Source: Mesotoga infera (lineage in GTDB: Bacteria; Thermotogota; Thermotogae; Petrotogales; Kosmotogaceae). Taken from it: a stretch of DNA of 64,000 bases. The translations under genes were made by a program, and so were the position numbers. The stretch is from positions 1,922,001-1,986,000 of the forward strand of contig NZ_LS974202.1 in assembly GCF_900157305.1 (NCBI RefSeq), given 5' to 3'. The notes under the pieces are model-generated. The model saw only the letters and a list, made by a program, of their open reading frames with translations. It was not told the origin of the DNA and ran no database searches. Below are positions 1 through 8,100 of this stretch, piece by piece (the first letter of the stretch is position 1; each line of letters starts with the position of its first letter).

Positions 1-158
1 CGTTGAAGACTCTATGCAGTAAGGATTGTGCGGGTCTGTGTCCGGCCTGTGGAACCAATCTGAACGAGAATCCCGATCACAAGTGCCAGGATCGGGTGAT
101 TGTTGATGACAGCTGGCACAAAGCGATCTCAGAATTGAAAACCAAATTGAAGAATTAA
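1..158 (+). CDS. DUF177 (YceD family) protein, C-terminal end
   Basis: This is the last 51 codons of a gene cut by the window edge, read in the frame starting at base 3 and ending at TAA 156-158. The tail carries the cysteine pairs typical of the DUF177 C-terminus (LCPACGTNLNENPDHKCQ). The family sits directly upstream of rpmF in most bacteria and is linked to 23S rRNA accumulation in E. coli. The same order is seen here, with rpmF starting 17 bases later, so the two are probably co-transcribed. The start and N-terminal half lie outside the window. Confidence 0.85.
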   Translation, partial: LKTLCSKDCAGLCPACGTNLNENPDHKCQDRVIVDDSWHKAISELKTKLKN

Positions 159-175
159 ATACAGGAGGGATTGAA

Positions 176-358
176 GTGGCCGTTCCAAAGCAAAAACGAA
201 GTAGAAGCAGGACACATCTCAAAAGAGCGAAGACGTACAGGGCGATCACGGTCTCCGTTTCTACGTGTCCTAACTGCGGAGAACCGAAGCAACCCCACAG
301 AGTTTGTCTGCACTGTGGTCATTACGGAGGAAGACAGATTCTTGAGATTGGTGAATAA
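176..358 (+). CDS. rpmF: 50S ribosomal protein L32
   Basis: A 60-residue protein with the L32 signature: an N-terminal basic stretch (MAVPKQKRSRSRTHLKRA) and two CxxC pairs (CPNCGEP, CLHCGHYGG) that bind zinc in the cysteine-containing form of L32. The GTG start at 176 is supported by a strong ribosome binding site, AGGAGGGA at 163-170, and by the conserved N-terminus. It lies between the DUF177 gene and plsX, the usual neighbourhood, and plsX starts 3 bases after its stop, so the three genes form one transcription unit. Confidence 0.97.
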   Translation: MAVPKQKRSRSRTHLKRAKTYRAITVSVSTCPNCGEPKQPHRVCLHCGHYGGRQILEIGE

Positions 359-361
359 TCC

Positions 362-1357
362 ATGCCTGGCGTGAGGATCGCGCTCGATTCTGCTGGAGGA
401 GACAAAGCGCCGAAAGTGAATCTTGAAGGCGCTCTTATGGCTCTGAAGGAGTTTCCAGACCTTGAAATACTTCTGGTCGGCAGGCAAGAGGAACTTTCCC
501 CCGGTTTGAAAGGATATCCGGAGGCTTCAAGAATAAGAATAATCGATGCAAGAGAGGTCTTTCCAATGTCTGAAAAGCCCTCTCTTTTGTTGAGAAAGAA
601 AGAGACTTCCCTGTATATAACGGCTCTTCAGGTAAAGGAGGGCACTGCAGATGCTATGGTATCGGCCGGAAACACAGGCGGTGTCCTTGTCGCGTCGCTT
701 TTCGTTATCGGAAGGATCAAGGGTGTCGAAAGAGGCGCGATCGCCGTCAAAATACCTTCGAAAAACGGTTATACGATCCTCATAGATGCCGGTGCGAACG
801 CCGAAGTCAGGGCCGAACACCTGAGGGATTTCGGACTTATGGGTTACGAGTACGCCAGATTCCTGGGAAGAGAGCCGATCAAAGTGGGGCTCCTCAACGT
901 CGGCGAGGAGGAAGAGAAGGGCACCGATCTGACCAAAACGGCCTTTAATTACTTGAAGTCGGAACTGGGAGACAGTTTTGTAGGAAACGTCGAGGGAAGA
1001 GATATAAACTTCGGCGAAGTCGACGTTATAGTCAGTGGAGGGTTCGAAGGCAACGTAGCTCTGAAGGCCATCGAAGGGGCCGGAAAACTCATCTCTCAAA
1101 GGCTAAGAGAAGAGATAAAAAAGAGTGGAATTGCAGGTCTCATTGGCGCTTTATTGCTGAAAAAGGCCCTAGGGAGGCTCAGAGACTCCATGAATCCCAG
1201 CCAGTACGGCGGGGCCTTTATACTGGGAGTCAGTGGAGTGGTCTCCAAAGCTCACGGAAATTCCGACTCTCTCGCCATAAAAAACGCCATTAGAGTTGCG
1301 TACGAAGGTGTCAAAAGGGAGCTTGTTGAGAAACTTGGAAAGAGATTCGGGGGGTAA
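362..1357 (+). CDS. plsX: Phosphate acyltransferase PlsX
   Basis: A 331-residue PlsX, which converts acyl-ACP and phosphate to acyl-phosphate for the first acylation of glycerol-3-phosphate in membrane lipid synthesis. It is a peripheral membrane enzyme. The N-terminal IALDSAGGDKAP, the SAGNTGG loop near residue 100 and the INFGEVDVIVSGGFEGN region are family hallmarks, and the length is normal. The ATG at 362 follows the rpmF stop by 3 bases. The order DUF177-rpmF-plsX is conserved in many bacteria. The usual fab genes do not follow; glmS comes next, linking lipid and cell-wall precursor genes. Confidence 0.96.
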   Translation: MPGVRIALDSAGGDKAPKVNLEGALMALKEFPDLEILLVGRQEELSPGLKGYPEASRIRIIDAREVFPMSEKPSLLLRKKETSLYITALQVKEGTADAMVSAGNTGGVLVASLFVIGRIKGVERGAIAVKIPSKNGYTILIDAGANAEVRAEHLRDFGLMGYEYARFLGREPIKVGLLNVGEEEEKGTDLTKTAFNYLKSELGDSFVGNVEGRDINFGEVDVIVSGGFEGNVALKAIEGAGKLISQRLREEIKKSGIAGLIGALLLKKALGRLRDSMNPSQYGGAFILGVSGVVSKAHGNSDSLAIKNAIRVAYEGVKRELVEKLGKRFGG

Positions 1358-1362
1358 GTGAT

Positions 1363-3186
1363 TTGTGTGGAATAGTTGGAATGGTGGGTGGCGACTTAAC
1401 GATCAAGAAACTCGTTGATGCGCTAAGGAAGCTGGAGTACCGGGGTTACGACTCGGCCGGCATAGCCTTCAGAACAAACGAAGGCCTGAGAGTGGAAAAG
1501 TCTGCCGGTAAGATAGATGTTCTCGAGTCTCATCTGGGAAATATGATGAGCACCGGTGTACTTCAGGGCATGGCCCATACCAGGTGGGCAACGCACGGAG
1601 AACCTTCGGATTTCAACGCCCATCCACACACTGACTGTACAGGAAAGATCGCCGTCGTTCACAACGGCATAATCGAGAACTTCGATGAGCTGAGAACGGC
1701 CCTGGAAAGCAACGGTCATATATTCAAATCCTCTACGGACACCGAAGTTATAGCCCATCTCATCGAGGACCATTACAGGGGAGACCTGATCACCGCCTTG
1801 AGACACACGCTGGTTGACCTTGAAGGCGCGTACGCGATAGGTGTGATGCATCAGGACCATCCCGATATAATAGTCGCGGCAAGAAAGGGCAGCCCCCTTG
1901 TCATAGGCGCCACGCAGGGCGGGGGATTCATGGCTTCGGATGTCACTCCTTTGCTCAAGTATCTGAGAGATGTACATTTCATGGAAGACGGGGAGCTGGC
2001 CGTAATAAAAACGGGAAACGTGCAGATCTTGAAACTGGATGGCACACCCAAAGTCAAAGCCCCTACGAGGATCACCTGGAGCGAGGACGCAGCAGAAAAG
2101 GGTGGATATCCTCACTTCATGTTGAAAGAGATATACGAAGAGCCCCAGACACTAAGAAATGCTATCACTGGAAGAATAAAGAGCAAACTGCCCCATTTCA
2201 GAGAGCTCGAAAAGATGGGCGAGGATTTAACGAAAATTAAAGGGATAACCGTGCTGGCCTGCGGAACCAGCTACCATGCCGGGCTTGTTTTCCAGCGTTT
2301 CGTTCAGGATTACGCCGGCATAAGAGCCGAGATAGACGTAGCTTCGGAGTTCAGGTACAGAAACTTGCCGCTCGGCGAAGGAGATGTCGTGATCGCCATA
2401 TCGCAGTCGGGGGAGACTGCCGACACACTCGAGGGCATAAGAAAGGCCAGACAATCCGGAGCAAAGGTTGTTTCGCTCACCAACGTCGTCGGATCCACTA
2501 TATCCAGAGAAAGCGATGCGGTCATATACATAAACGCCGGTCCGGAGATCGGCGTCGCTGCCACGAAAACTTACGTCGCTCAGCTGGCGGTGCTCTTGTT
2601 ATTGGGCGCGTCGCTGGCGCTCAACAAAAGAAATCCAGAGGTCATATCACAACTGGTGAACGAAATAGAAGGCTTGCCCACGGTATTCGAAAGCGTTCTG
2701 GCCTCGGCCGACGAGCAATGCCAGAGACTGGCGAGAGAATACTACCAATTCAGGCACTTCATGTACATAGGAAGGGGTTACAGTTACCCTTCGGCACTCG
2801 AAGGGGCTCTCAAGCTAAAGGAAATCAGTTATATCCATGCCAGCGGATATCAGGCCGGAGAGCTGAAGCACGGACCCATAGCCTTGTTGGATAGAGATTT
2901 TCCCGTCTTCGCGATAATCCCCGAAGATGAACTCAAGGCCAAGATGCTCTCCAACATAATGGAGACCAGGGCCAGGGATGCCAAGGTAGTCGCAATCTGT
3001 AGCGAAAGCGACAGAGAGGTCTCGAGGGCTGTGAACAGCAGAATAGAAGTTCCGAAGGTTTCAGCGCCCCTCTATCCGCTGGTGATGTCACCGTACCTCC
3101 AGCTCTTTGCCTACCATGTTGCCGTAGCGAGAGGGTACGATCCCGACAGACCGAGGAATCTGGCTAAAAGCGTCACTGTAGAATGA
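1363..3186 (+). CDS. glmS: Glutamine-fructose-6-phosphate aminotransferase
   Basis: A 607-residue GlmS that makes glucosamine-6-phosphate from fructose-6-phosphate and glutamine, the first step to UDP-GlcNAc. The start is TTG at 1363, chosen because the next codon is the catalytic Cys of the N-terminal amidohydrolase (CGIVGMVGG), which must become residue 1 after Met removal. Two SIS domains follow (CGTSYHAG near residue 300, SQSGETADT near 345, GRGYSYPSALEGALKLKEIS near 465), and the protein ends in the typical [13 protein letters not shown]. It starts 5 bases after plsX, so there is no room for a glmS ribozyme leader. Confidence 0.97.
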   Translation: MCGIVGMVGGDLTIKKLVDALRKLEYRGYDSAGIAFRTNEGLRVEKSAGKIDVLESHLGNMMSTGVLQGMAHTRWATHGEPSDFNAHPHTDCTGKIAVVHNGIIENFDELRTALESNGHIFKSSTDTEVIAHLIEDHYRGDLITALRHTLVDLEGAYAIGVMHQDHPDIIVAARKGSPLVIGATQGGGFMASDVTPLLKYLRDVHFMEDGELAVIKTGNVQILKLDGTPKVKAPTRITWSEDAAEKGGYPHFMLKEIYEEPQTLRNAITGRIKSKLPHFRELEKMGEDLTKIKGITVLACGTSYHAGLVFQRFVQDYAGIRAEIDVASEFRYRNLPLGEGDVVIAISQSGETADTLEGIRKARQSGAKVVSLTNVVGSTISRESDAVIYINAGPEIGVAATKTYVAQLAVLLLLGASLALNKRNPEVISQLVNEIEGLPTVFESVLASADEQCQRLAREYYQFRHFMYIGRGYSYPSALEGALKLKEISYIHASGYQAGELKHGPIALLDRDFPVFAIIPEDELKAKMLSNIMETRARDAKVVAICSESDREVSRAVNSRIEVPKVSAPLYPLVMSPYLQLFAYHVAVARGYDPDRPRNLAKSVTVE

Positions 3187-3587
3187 GCGGCGAACCGACA
3201 AAAATGGGAGAGTTTGATTTGGACGATATAGTAAAAGAAATCACAGAAATTCTTGACAAAAAACTGGGAGAAGAGATAGTAATACTAGATGTCTCGAAAG
3301 TCTCCAATCTTTCCGACTACTTCGTAGTCGCTACGGCCAACTCGGATCCTCACATGGAGGCTCTCAGGGAGGCCGTTCTAGAATATCTGGAAAAGGCAAG
3401 TATCCCGATAGTGTACTACGATAAAGGCAGAGGCTACGACTGGATGGTCGTTGACGGAGGATACTTCATAGTGCACATCTTCAGCAAAAAGGGAAGGGAA
3501 TTCTATTCCCTCGAAGATCTCTGGTTGAATGCGAAGAGATACACATACAGAGAACTCGTCAAAGACGAGAAAAACACACGGCAATAA
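3183..3587 (+). CDS. rsfS: Ribosomal silencing factor RsfS
   Basis: A 134-residue RsfS/Iojap-family protein, which binds L14 on the large subunit and blocks subunit joining when nutrients are low. Family features are the core [22 protein letters not shown] and the C-terminal [30 protein letters not shown]. The ATG at 3183 overlaps the glmS stop by four bases (ATGA), which implies translational coupling. A second in-frame ATG at 3204 (MGEFD) is a possible alternative start. It lies just upstream of rpsB, so the cluster mixes cell-wall precursor and ribosome genes. Confidence 0.92.
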   Translation: MSGEPTKMGEFDLDDIVKEITEILDKKLGEEIVILDVSKVSNLSDYFVVATANSDPHMEALREAVLEYLEKASIPIVYYDKGRGYDWMVVDGGYFIVHIFSKKGREFYSLEDLWLNAKRYTYRELVKDEKNTRQ

Positions 3588-3635
3588 GCGCTTGGATCCC
3601 GGTGCCTCGAAAGGGGTCGATCCATGGCACGCGCC
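3588..3635 (+). promoter_or_regulatory. Possible structured leader upstream of rpsB
   Basis: The rsfS-rpsB gap contains nested complementary segments: GCGC 3588-3591 with GCGC 3631-3634, and GGATC 3594-3598 with GATCC 3619-3623. No T tract follows, so it does not look like a terminator. Autoregulatory leaders before rpsB are known in other bacteria, but whether this is one is a guess. Confidence 0.25.
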
Positions 3636-3663
3636 GGAGGCAAACCAAATCGGAGGTGTTTAC

Positions 3664-4449
3664 GTGGCAGTAGTATCTATGAAACAACTTCTTGAAGCCG
3701 GTGTCCACTTCGGTCACAGGACGAGAAGATGGAATCCGAAAATGAAACCCTACATCTACGGTGAGAGAAAGGGAATCTACATCGTGGATCTTCAAAAGAC
3801 TCTCAAGCTTATCGAAGAGGCCTACGAACACGTGAGAAACCGTGCCCAGGAGGGCGCAACGTTTCTCTTCGTCGGAACCAAGAGACAGGCCCAGCAAATA
3901 GTCGAGGAGGAAGCCAAGAGGAGCGGTTCTTTCTATGTCAACAACCGCTGGCTAGGTGGTTTGCTGACCAACTTCAGCACCATTAAAAGACGAATAGAAG
4001 CACTGAAGAACTTCGAAGAAATGGAGACTAGCGGAAAGCTTGCGGCCCTGCCAAAGAAAGAGCAGAGCATGATAAACAAGAGACTGGAAAAGCTAAGAAA
4101 GAACCTTAACGGCGTAAAAGAGATGCAAAAGCTTCCCGACGTGATTTTTATAGTCGATCCCAAACAGGAAGAGATAGCAGTCGCCGAGGCAAACAAACTC
4201 GGAATAAAAGTGGTCGGGATAGCCGATACCAATTGCGATCCCGATGTAATAGATTTCATTATTCCCGGCAACGACGACGCGATAAGGGCGATCCAGCTGA
4301 TAGTACACACGATGGCCGATGCCATTCTCGAAGGTAGAGAAGGACTTGACGCATCGGTGCTAGCGGCTAAGTCAAGCGAGGCCACGACCGTTGAAGAGCC
4401 TGAGGAACTCCCCGACATAGATGATATTGAAGAAGAAACTGAAGAATAA
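3664..4449 (+). CDS. rpsB: 30S ribosomal protein S2
   Basis: A 261-residue S2. I place the start at GTG 3664, which gives [20 protein letters not shown], because CGGAGGTG at 3651-3658 is a good ribosome binding site and the conserved S2 N-terminus begins there. An upstream in-frame extension to 3529 overlaps rsfS and lacks family similarity. Conserved segments include [43 protein letters not shown] and the [11 protein letters not shown] nucleotide-like loop. The C-terminal tail is acidic. In most bacteria tsf follows rpsB; here tsf is over 52 kb away at 56731. Confidence 0.96.
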   Translation: MAVVSMKQLLEAGVHFGHRTRRWNPKMKPYIYGERKGIYIVDLQKTLKLIEEAYEHVRNRAQEGATFLFVGTKRQAQQIVEEEAKRSGSFYVNNRWLGGLLTNFSTIKRRIEALKNFEEMETSGKLAALPKKEQSMINKRLEKLRKNLNGVKEMQKLPDVIFIVDPKQEEIAVAEANKLGIKVVGIADTNCDPDVIDFIIPGNDDAIRAIQLIVHTMADAILEGREGLDASVLAAKSSEATTVEEPEELPDIDDIEEETEE

Positions 4450-4470
4450 AGCACTGACAGGGATAAAAAA

Positions 4471-4496
4471 CGGCAACCTCAAAGGTTGCCGTTTTT
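4471..4496. terminator. Bidirectional intrinsic terminator between rpsB and 4499 gene
   Basis: A perfect 9-bp stem, CGGCAACCT (4471-4479) and AGGTTGCCG (4483-4491), has a 3-base loop. It is followed by TTTTT on the plus strand and preceded by AAAAAA, which reads as T's on the minus strand. It can end both rpsB and the convergent thiol-redox gene. Confidence 0.92.
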
Positions 4497-4498
4497 AT

Positions 4499-5662
4499 TT
4501 ATTTGATTACATTAAATGTTCTGAACGTTATGTTGAGCATTATAATAAAAAACACGGTGAACAGGGCACCCATGATCAGTTTGATCTTTGCGGCCGCGTT
4601 CGTAGATGTCATGTACTCCTGGATCTTTTTCGTCGAAGAACTGAAATACGCGATAAGCGTTATGGCGATTACAGGCACGGTGAAGCCGAGATTGTAGATC
4701 ACCAGGAAACCGAGCGCATCGGCCGATACCCCTGCACTGTTGATTACATAGACTATTGTCGGGAGATAGACCTGCCCGGTACACATGAACTCAACGAAGG
4801 ATACGAGAACACCCGTTACGAGTGAAGCGATCCAGATGGTTTTCGCCCTGGCATTTTTGCGTATTATGTCGTGGGTCTTTTTCTTCAAACCTGCCGAGAG
4901 TTCGAGAACGGCCTTTTTTCCTTTGTAGTGCATCCTGTAAAAATCCAGGATAGATAGAACGGCAAGAATGCCTGTGAAAATGGCCATCGCCGGGTAAAAC
5001 ACTAGCTGAAAGATCTTCGAGATACTCTCGAGATAGCCAACCGCACCCAGGAGACCCGTACCCATCGCCAGATATGCGCCGAAGATGCCAATAGCGAAGA
5101 ATAGACCGGCAATGAGTATTTCGTTCCTGCCTCTGCCAACGTAATAGAGGTACGAAACCAGGAATATCAGCACCACGAAAGCGCAGGGATTTATCCCGTC
5201 GATAAGGCCGGCACTGAGAACCACCATGACGCTGAACTGCTCATATCTGTCTTTCAATCTCTGGCTCACGTCTTCTTCGAGCCCTTCGATCTCCTTCAGT
5301 TTCGCCTCTCTCTCCTCCTGCGAGTAATTTTGCATACTCGTCAGTATCTCGTCGGGGTTCATGTTCGCTGGATAGAAGGCGTCTTTGCCTATAAAAATCA
5401 GAGGATACAGATCGTATTGGTTCTCAGGAATATCGTACACTCTGGCGTATTTAAGCTTCAACTCCTGGTTCTTCGCCTCGGTGAGCATGAATTTGTTCAG
5501 CACGACATCGTCGTCGATTTCGTACTTCAAACTTTCGAGCAACATCTCGGCCTCGAAGCACTCCTGACAGGTGGCTACACCGAAGAAATCTATAACTACT
5601 GAAGCAAAAAAAGTCGAGACTGCAAAGAGAAATGAGAAAGAAATCAGAAGGTATTTTTTCAT
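4499..5662 (-). CDS. Thioredoxin-like domain fused to DsbD/CcdA-type membrane protein
   Basis: A 387-residue inner-membrane protein. Residues 1-20 look like a signal sequence or membrane anchor. An N-terminal thioredoxin-like part carries CxxC at residues 32-35 (TCQECFEAEML). From about residue 143 there are six or more hydrophobic segments with a conserved GLIDGINPCAF (Cys about 160) and EFMCTGQVYLP (Cys about 294), the two transmembrane redox cysteines of the DsbD/CcdA family. The family passes electrons from cytoplasmic thioredoxin to outside disulfides. Fusing the receiving thioredoxin domain at the N-terminus is notable. It stands alone, transcribed towards rpsB. The cysteine-rich exported proteins nearby are plausible clients, but that link is inference. 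Confidence 0.85.
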   Translation of the reverse strand: MKKYLLISFSFLFAVSTFFASVVIDFFGVATCQECFEAEMLLESLKYEIDDDVVLNKFMLTEAKNQELKLKYARVYDIPENQYDLYPLIFIGKDAFYPANMNPDEILTSMQNYSQEEREAKLKEIEGLEEDVSQRLKDRYEQFSVMVVLSAGLIDGINPCAFVVLIFLVSYLYYVGRGRNEILIAGLFFAIGIFGAYLAMGTGLLGAVGYLESISKIFQLVFYPAMAIFTGILAVLSILDFYRMHYKGKKAVLELSAGLKKKTHDIIRKNARAKTIWIASLVTGVLVSFVEFMCTGQVYLPTIVYVINSAGVSADALGFLVIYNLGFTVPVIAITLIAYFSSSTKKIQEYMTSTNAAAKIKLIMGALFTVFFIIMLNITFRTFNVIK

Positions 5663-5712
5663 CCAGCCACCCCGTTATTCATACAAAGTTTGTCAAGTAA
5701 AGATTGCTAATA

Positions 5713-5718
5713 ATTATA
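5713..5718 (-). promoter_or_regulatory. Extended -10 box for the thiol-redox gene
   Basis: On the minus strand the sequence reads TGGTATAAT, an extended -10 with the TG dinucleotide, about 50 bases before the ATG at 5662. No convincing -35 is present. Confidence 0.45.
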
Positions 5719-5751
5719 CCACCAAATCCGCTTTAGTTACTCAACCTCGAT

Positions 5752-5814
5752 ATGCATCACAAAAAATCTACTTGAAAAGGGTAACGATGCATCAAAAATG
5801 AAACTACTCGAAAG
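5752..5814. repeat. Left end of the IS: two tandem terminal repeats
   Basis: Outer copy 5752-5780 starts ATGCATCACAAAAAATCTAC; inner copy 5787-5814 starts ATGCATCAAAAATGAAACTA. Both continue with a CT-AC-T-GAAAAG-like tail. They match, inverted, the two copies at the right end. Confidence 0.75.
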
Positions 5815-5850
5815 GTAAGGGTAAAGGGGATAATCTTCGCGAATGACAAG

Positions 5851-7086
5851 TTGAAAGAGGTTGACACGAAGATGAAGAGAATAGACATGACTGGACTGAT
5901 CGAGAAATACTCAAAGAAGTACAGAAAGTCTGGAAAGAAGGAGAAGAGTAGAATTCTTAACGAGTTTACTGAGGTAACTGAGTACAACCGGAGCTATGCA
6001 TCATTAATACTTAGGAGGGGTTATTCTAAGAAGAACAAGAGAAGCAAATTCACAAAGAGGCGCGGGAGAAAGAAGAAATATGATTTGGAAGTATTGAGAA
6101 AACTTGTTGAGATATGGGAGATCCTGGACTTTCCTTGCGGCAAGAGATTCAAAGCGATTATTGAAGAGGTGATAGACAATCTGAACAAGAATGGTCATTT
6201 GTCTTTGAGGGAAGAAGTTAAGCAGAAGCTTTTGGAAATAAGTTCCTCCACAATGGATAGACTTCTTCGAAGTGAAAGGAAGAAGATGGAACTGAAGGGT
6301 AGGTCACATACAAAACCCGGTACTCTCTTGAAGAAACACATAAGGATAAAGACTCATCACGAATGGGATGACACAAAACCAGGTTTTGTTGAGGTGGATC
6401 TTGTCGGTCACGAAGGAGGTAATAGTTCGGGAGAATTCTGTTATAGCCTGAATATGGTGGATGTTGCCAGTGGTTGGAGTGTCGTTGCACCAATAAGGAA
6501 CAAAGCTCAAAGATGGACCCTCGAAGCTATAATCGCATTGAGAGCTTTACTTCCTTTCCCTCTTTTGGGAATTCATTCCGACAATGGTTCGGAGTTTATT
6601 AATGCTCATTTGTATAAGTATTGCTTGGATGAAAGATTGGTCTTTACCAGAACCCGGAGTTACAACAAGAACGATAATCCCCATGTGGAACAGAAGAATT
6701 GGTCTTTGGTCAGAAGGGCCGTTGGCTATTACAGATACGACACTTTGGAGGAACTGACTATCTTGAAGGAGCTATATGCAAGCTTGAATCTCTACAACAA
6801 CCATTTCCAGCCTACTCATAAGATGATCCAAAAGACCAGAGATGGTACAAGAATAGTGAAAAAATACGACAAGTTCGCTACTCCCTACGAAAGAGTTCTT
6901 AACTCTCCCTGGATTGACTCCACAAAAAAAGATGAGCTTCGCAAGGTTCACGAAGCCCTAGATTTATATATACTCAAGAGTAATATAGCACATTTTCAAG
7001 AATCACTGGTTGATATACAGATAATGAAGTCTAAATCTAACTCAAAGGGAGGTGTTCTCAATCTCCTTCTATTCGATTTTGAATAG
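5851..7086 (+). CDS. IS transposase with integrase-type DDE catalytic core
   Basis: A 411-residue transposase. The N-terminal 150 residues are basic and likely hold helix-turn-helix DNA-binding segments. The catalytic core has the retroviral-integrase pattern: Asp183 in FVEVDLVGH, Asp244 in IHSDNGSEF and Glu280 in NPHVEQKN, spaced DD(35)E. The C-terminal half resembles transposases often annotated as integrase catalytic region proteins; I cannot fix the IS family with certainty. The ATG at 5851 is uncertain, since MKR a few codons downstream (5875) could also serve. The gene fills the element and ends just before the right terminal repeats. Confidence 0.88.
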   Translation: MKEVDTKMKRIDMTGLIEKYSKKYRKSGKKEKSRILNEFTEVTEYNRSYASLILRRGYSKKNKRSKFTKRRGRKKKYDLEVLRKLVEIWEILDFPCGKRFKAIIEEVIDNLNKNGHLSLREEVKQKLLEISSSTMDRLLRSERKKMELKGRSHTKPGTLLKKHIRIKTHHEWDDTKPGFVEVDLVGHEGGNSSGEFCYSLNMVDVASGWSVVAPIRNKAQRWTLEAIIALRALLPFPLLGIHSDNGSEFINAHLYKYCLDERLVFTRTRSYNKNDNPHVEQKNWSLVRRAVGYYRYDTLEELTILKELYASLNLYNNHFQPTHKMIQKTRDGTRIVKKYDKFATPYERVLNSPWIDSTKKDELRKVHEALDLYILKSNIAHFQESLVDIQIMKSKSNSKGGVLNLLLFDFE

Positions 7087-7138
7087 ATTCTATTTTGATG
7101 CATTAACTCTCTCTTGAGTAGATTTAATTTTGATGCAT
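7081..7138. repeat. Right end of the IS: two tandem terminal repeats
   Basis: The inner copy 7081-7103 and outer copy 7111-7138 read inward from the minus strand as ATGCATCAAAATAGAATCTA and ATGCATCAAAATTAAATCTA. They are inverted relative to the left-end copies. The inner copy overlaps the transposase stop codon. Confidence 0.75.
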
Positions 7139-7462
7139 TACGAACCTAATGCATATTGACTTTACAGAAAGAAGGAAATAGAACACTGTCTGAAAAAGGC
7201 ATGAAATCATCGTATATTCGTGGAGGTCAAACCATACGAAAGGATTATTTTATGCCCACCACGAATATCACAGATTACTTCGGATGTCGTCGGTTGGTTC
7301 GCTTCTTCCGTATAGAGCAGAGATAGAGCAGAGAAGGTTTGTTGAAGGGTATTCCTGTTCTCTCTTCCTGTCCGCTCACAAGGACACCAGCGGACTGGTC
7401 ACCTTCTGTTCTTCTTCTCAGTCCTCCATCTCGAGATTGTTGAGCTCTCAGTTCATTTCCAG

Positions 7463-7570
7463 TGATTAGGATAAGGCATGAATTCATAGAGAAGGGCAAA
7501 CCGCAACAGAATGGATTCAGCGAGTCATTTAATGCCAGATTCGAAGATGAATGCCTTAGAATGCTCGATC
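7463..7570 (+). pseudogene. Remnant of an IS3-family transposase (OrfB C-terminal part)
   Basis: The reading frame encodes a short stretch around FIEKGKPQQNGFSESFNARF followed by EDECL, the region around the last catalytic Glu of IS3-family OrfB transposases. Nothing upstream or downstream continues the homology in any frame, so this is a fragment of a lost element. Confidence 0.7.
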
Positions 7571-7637
7571 TCAACCTCATTCGAGCATCGCTTATGAAAC
7601 GCCGATCAGACTCCGTATTCTCAGTTACTGATTCGCA

Positions 7638-7664
7638 AGTGATGATTCACAGTGAATCATCACT
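7638..7664. repeat. Perfect 12-bp palindrome
   Basis: AGTGATGATTCA (7638-7649) pairs with TGAATCATCACT (7653-7664) around a 3-base centre. No T tract follows, so it is not a standard terminator. It may be debris of a mobile element or a protein-binding site. Confidence 0.5.
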
Positions 7665-7952
7665 ATTGAAAAGCTCTTTATTCAACACTTTCTCTTTATA
7701 CTTGTCTCACTTTTGGGGGCATATCAGATATCTTTCTGTATTATCTCAACAGATGGTCCATAGAGTCCTATTTCAAGACTGCTAAACAACACTTCTTACA
7801 AGAATTTTCGTTAAACTCAATCTTCAGATATAGCGGTCTTTGAGTGGATATTAGTTTGGTATTTGAAAAGCTACAGTGTATAATATCTTTCAAGATGAGT
7901 ACTGCATTCTGGATTGAGAGTTTTTATCCTTAGACAATATAGAGGATTTTAT

Positions 7953-7980
7953 TTGACATGGATTCTGTAAACGTGATAAA
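7953..7980 (+). promoter_or_regulatory. Candidate promoter for the 8101 lipoprotein gene
   Basis: A perfect -35 box TTGACA at 7953-7958 is followed after 16 bases by GATAAA at 7975-7980, a weaker -10. It would leave a leader of about 115 bases before the GTG at 8101. Confidence 0.45.
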
Positions 7981-8100
7981 ATCAGAATGGTGCTTGTGTG
8001 CGTTTGTGGTGCATAGTTCAAAATGTTCAAACGATATCATTGATGTTGTTCGTGGAAATATAAACCGTGACAAACAAACGCTTCTTAGGGGGTGTTCAAG

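Larger units (their letters stand above)
5752..7138 (+). mobile_element. Insertion sequence with doubled terminal repeats and DDE transposase
   Basis: The element holds a single transposase gene (5851-7086). It is flanked by two related repeats of about 25-30 bases at each end, all beginning with ATGCATCA when read inward. I take the outer repeats as the ends, giving about 1.39 kb. I could not identify a clear target duplication, so the exact boundaries are approximate. The transposase frame is intact, so the copy may be active. Confidence 0.8.
7139..8100. other. Gene-poor region between IS and lipoprotein island
   Basis: About 960 bases without a credible intact gene. It holds the IS3 remnant, the 12-bp palindrome, a spaced inverted repeat (ATATTCGTGG 7214-7223 and CCACGAATAT 7259-7268) and a promoter candidate near 7953. 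It looks like a decayed insertion site. Confidence 0.7.

Noticed and set aside
1358-1362. glmS ribozyme upstream of glmS
   Set aside because: Only 5 bases separate plsX and glmS, so there is no space for the ribozyme.
4421-4825. Plus-strand frame overlapping the rpsB end and the redox gene
   Set aside because: It spans the terminator, lies antisense to a clear membrane-protein gene, and has no conserved features.
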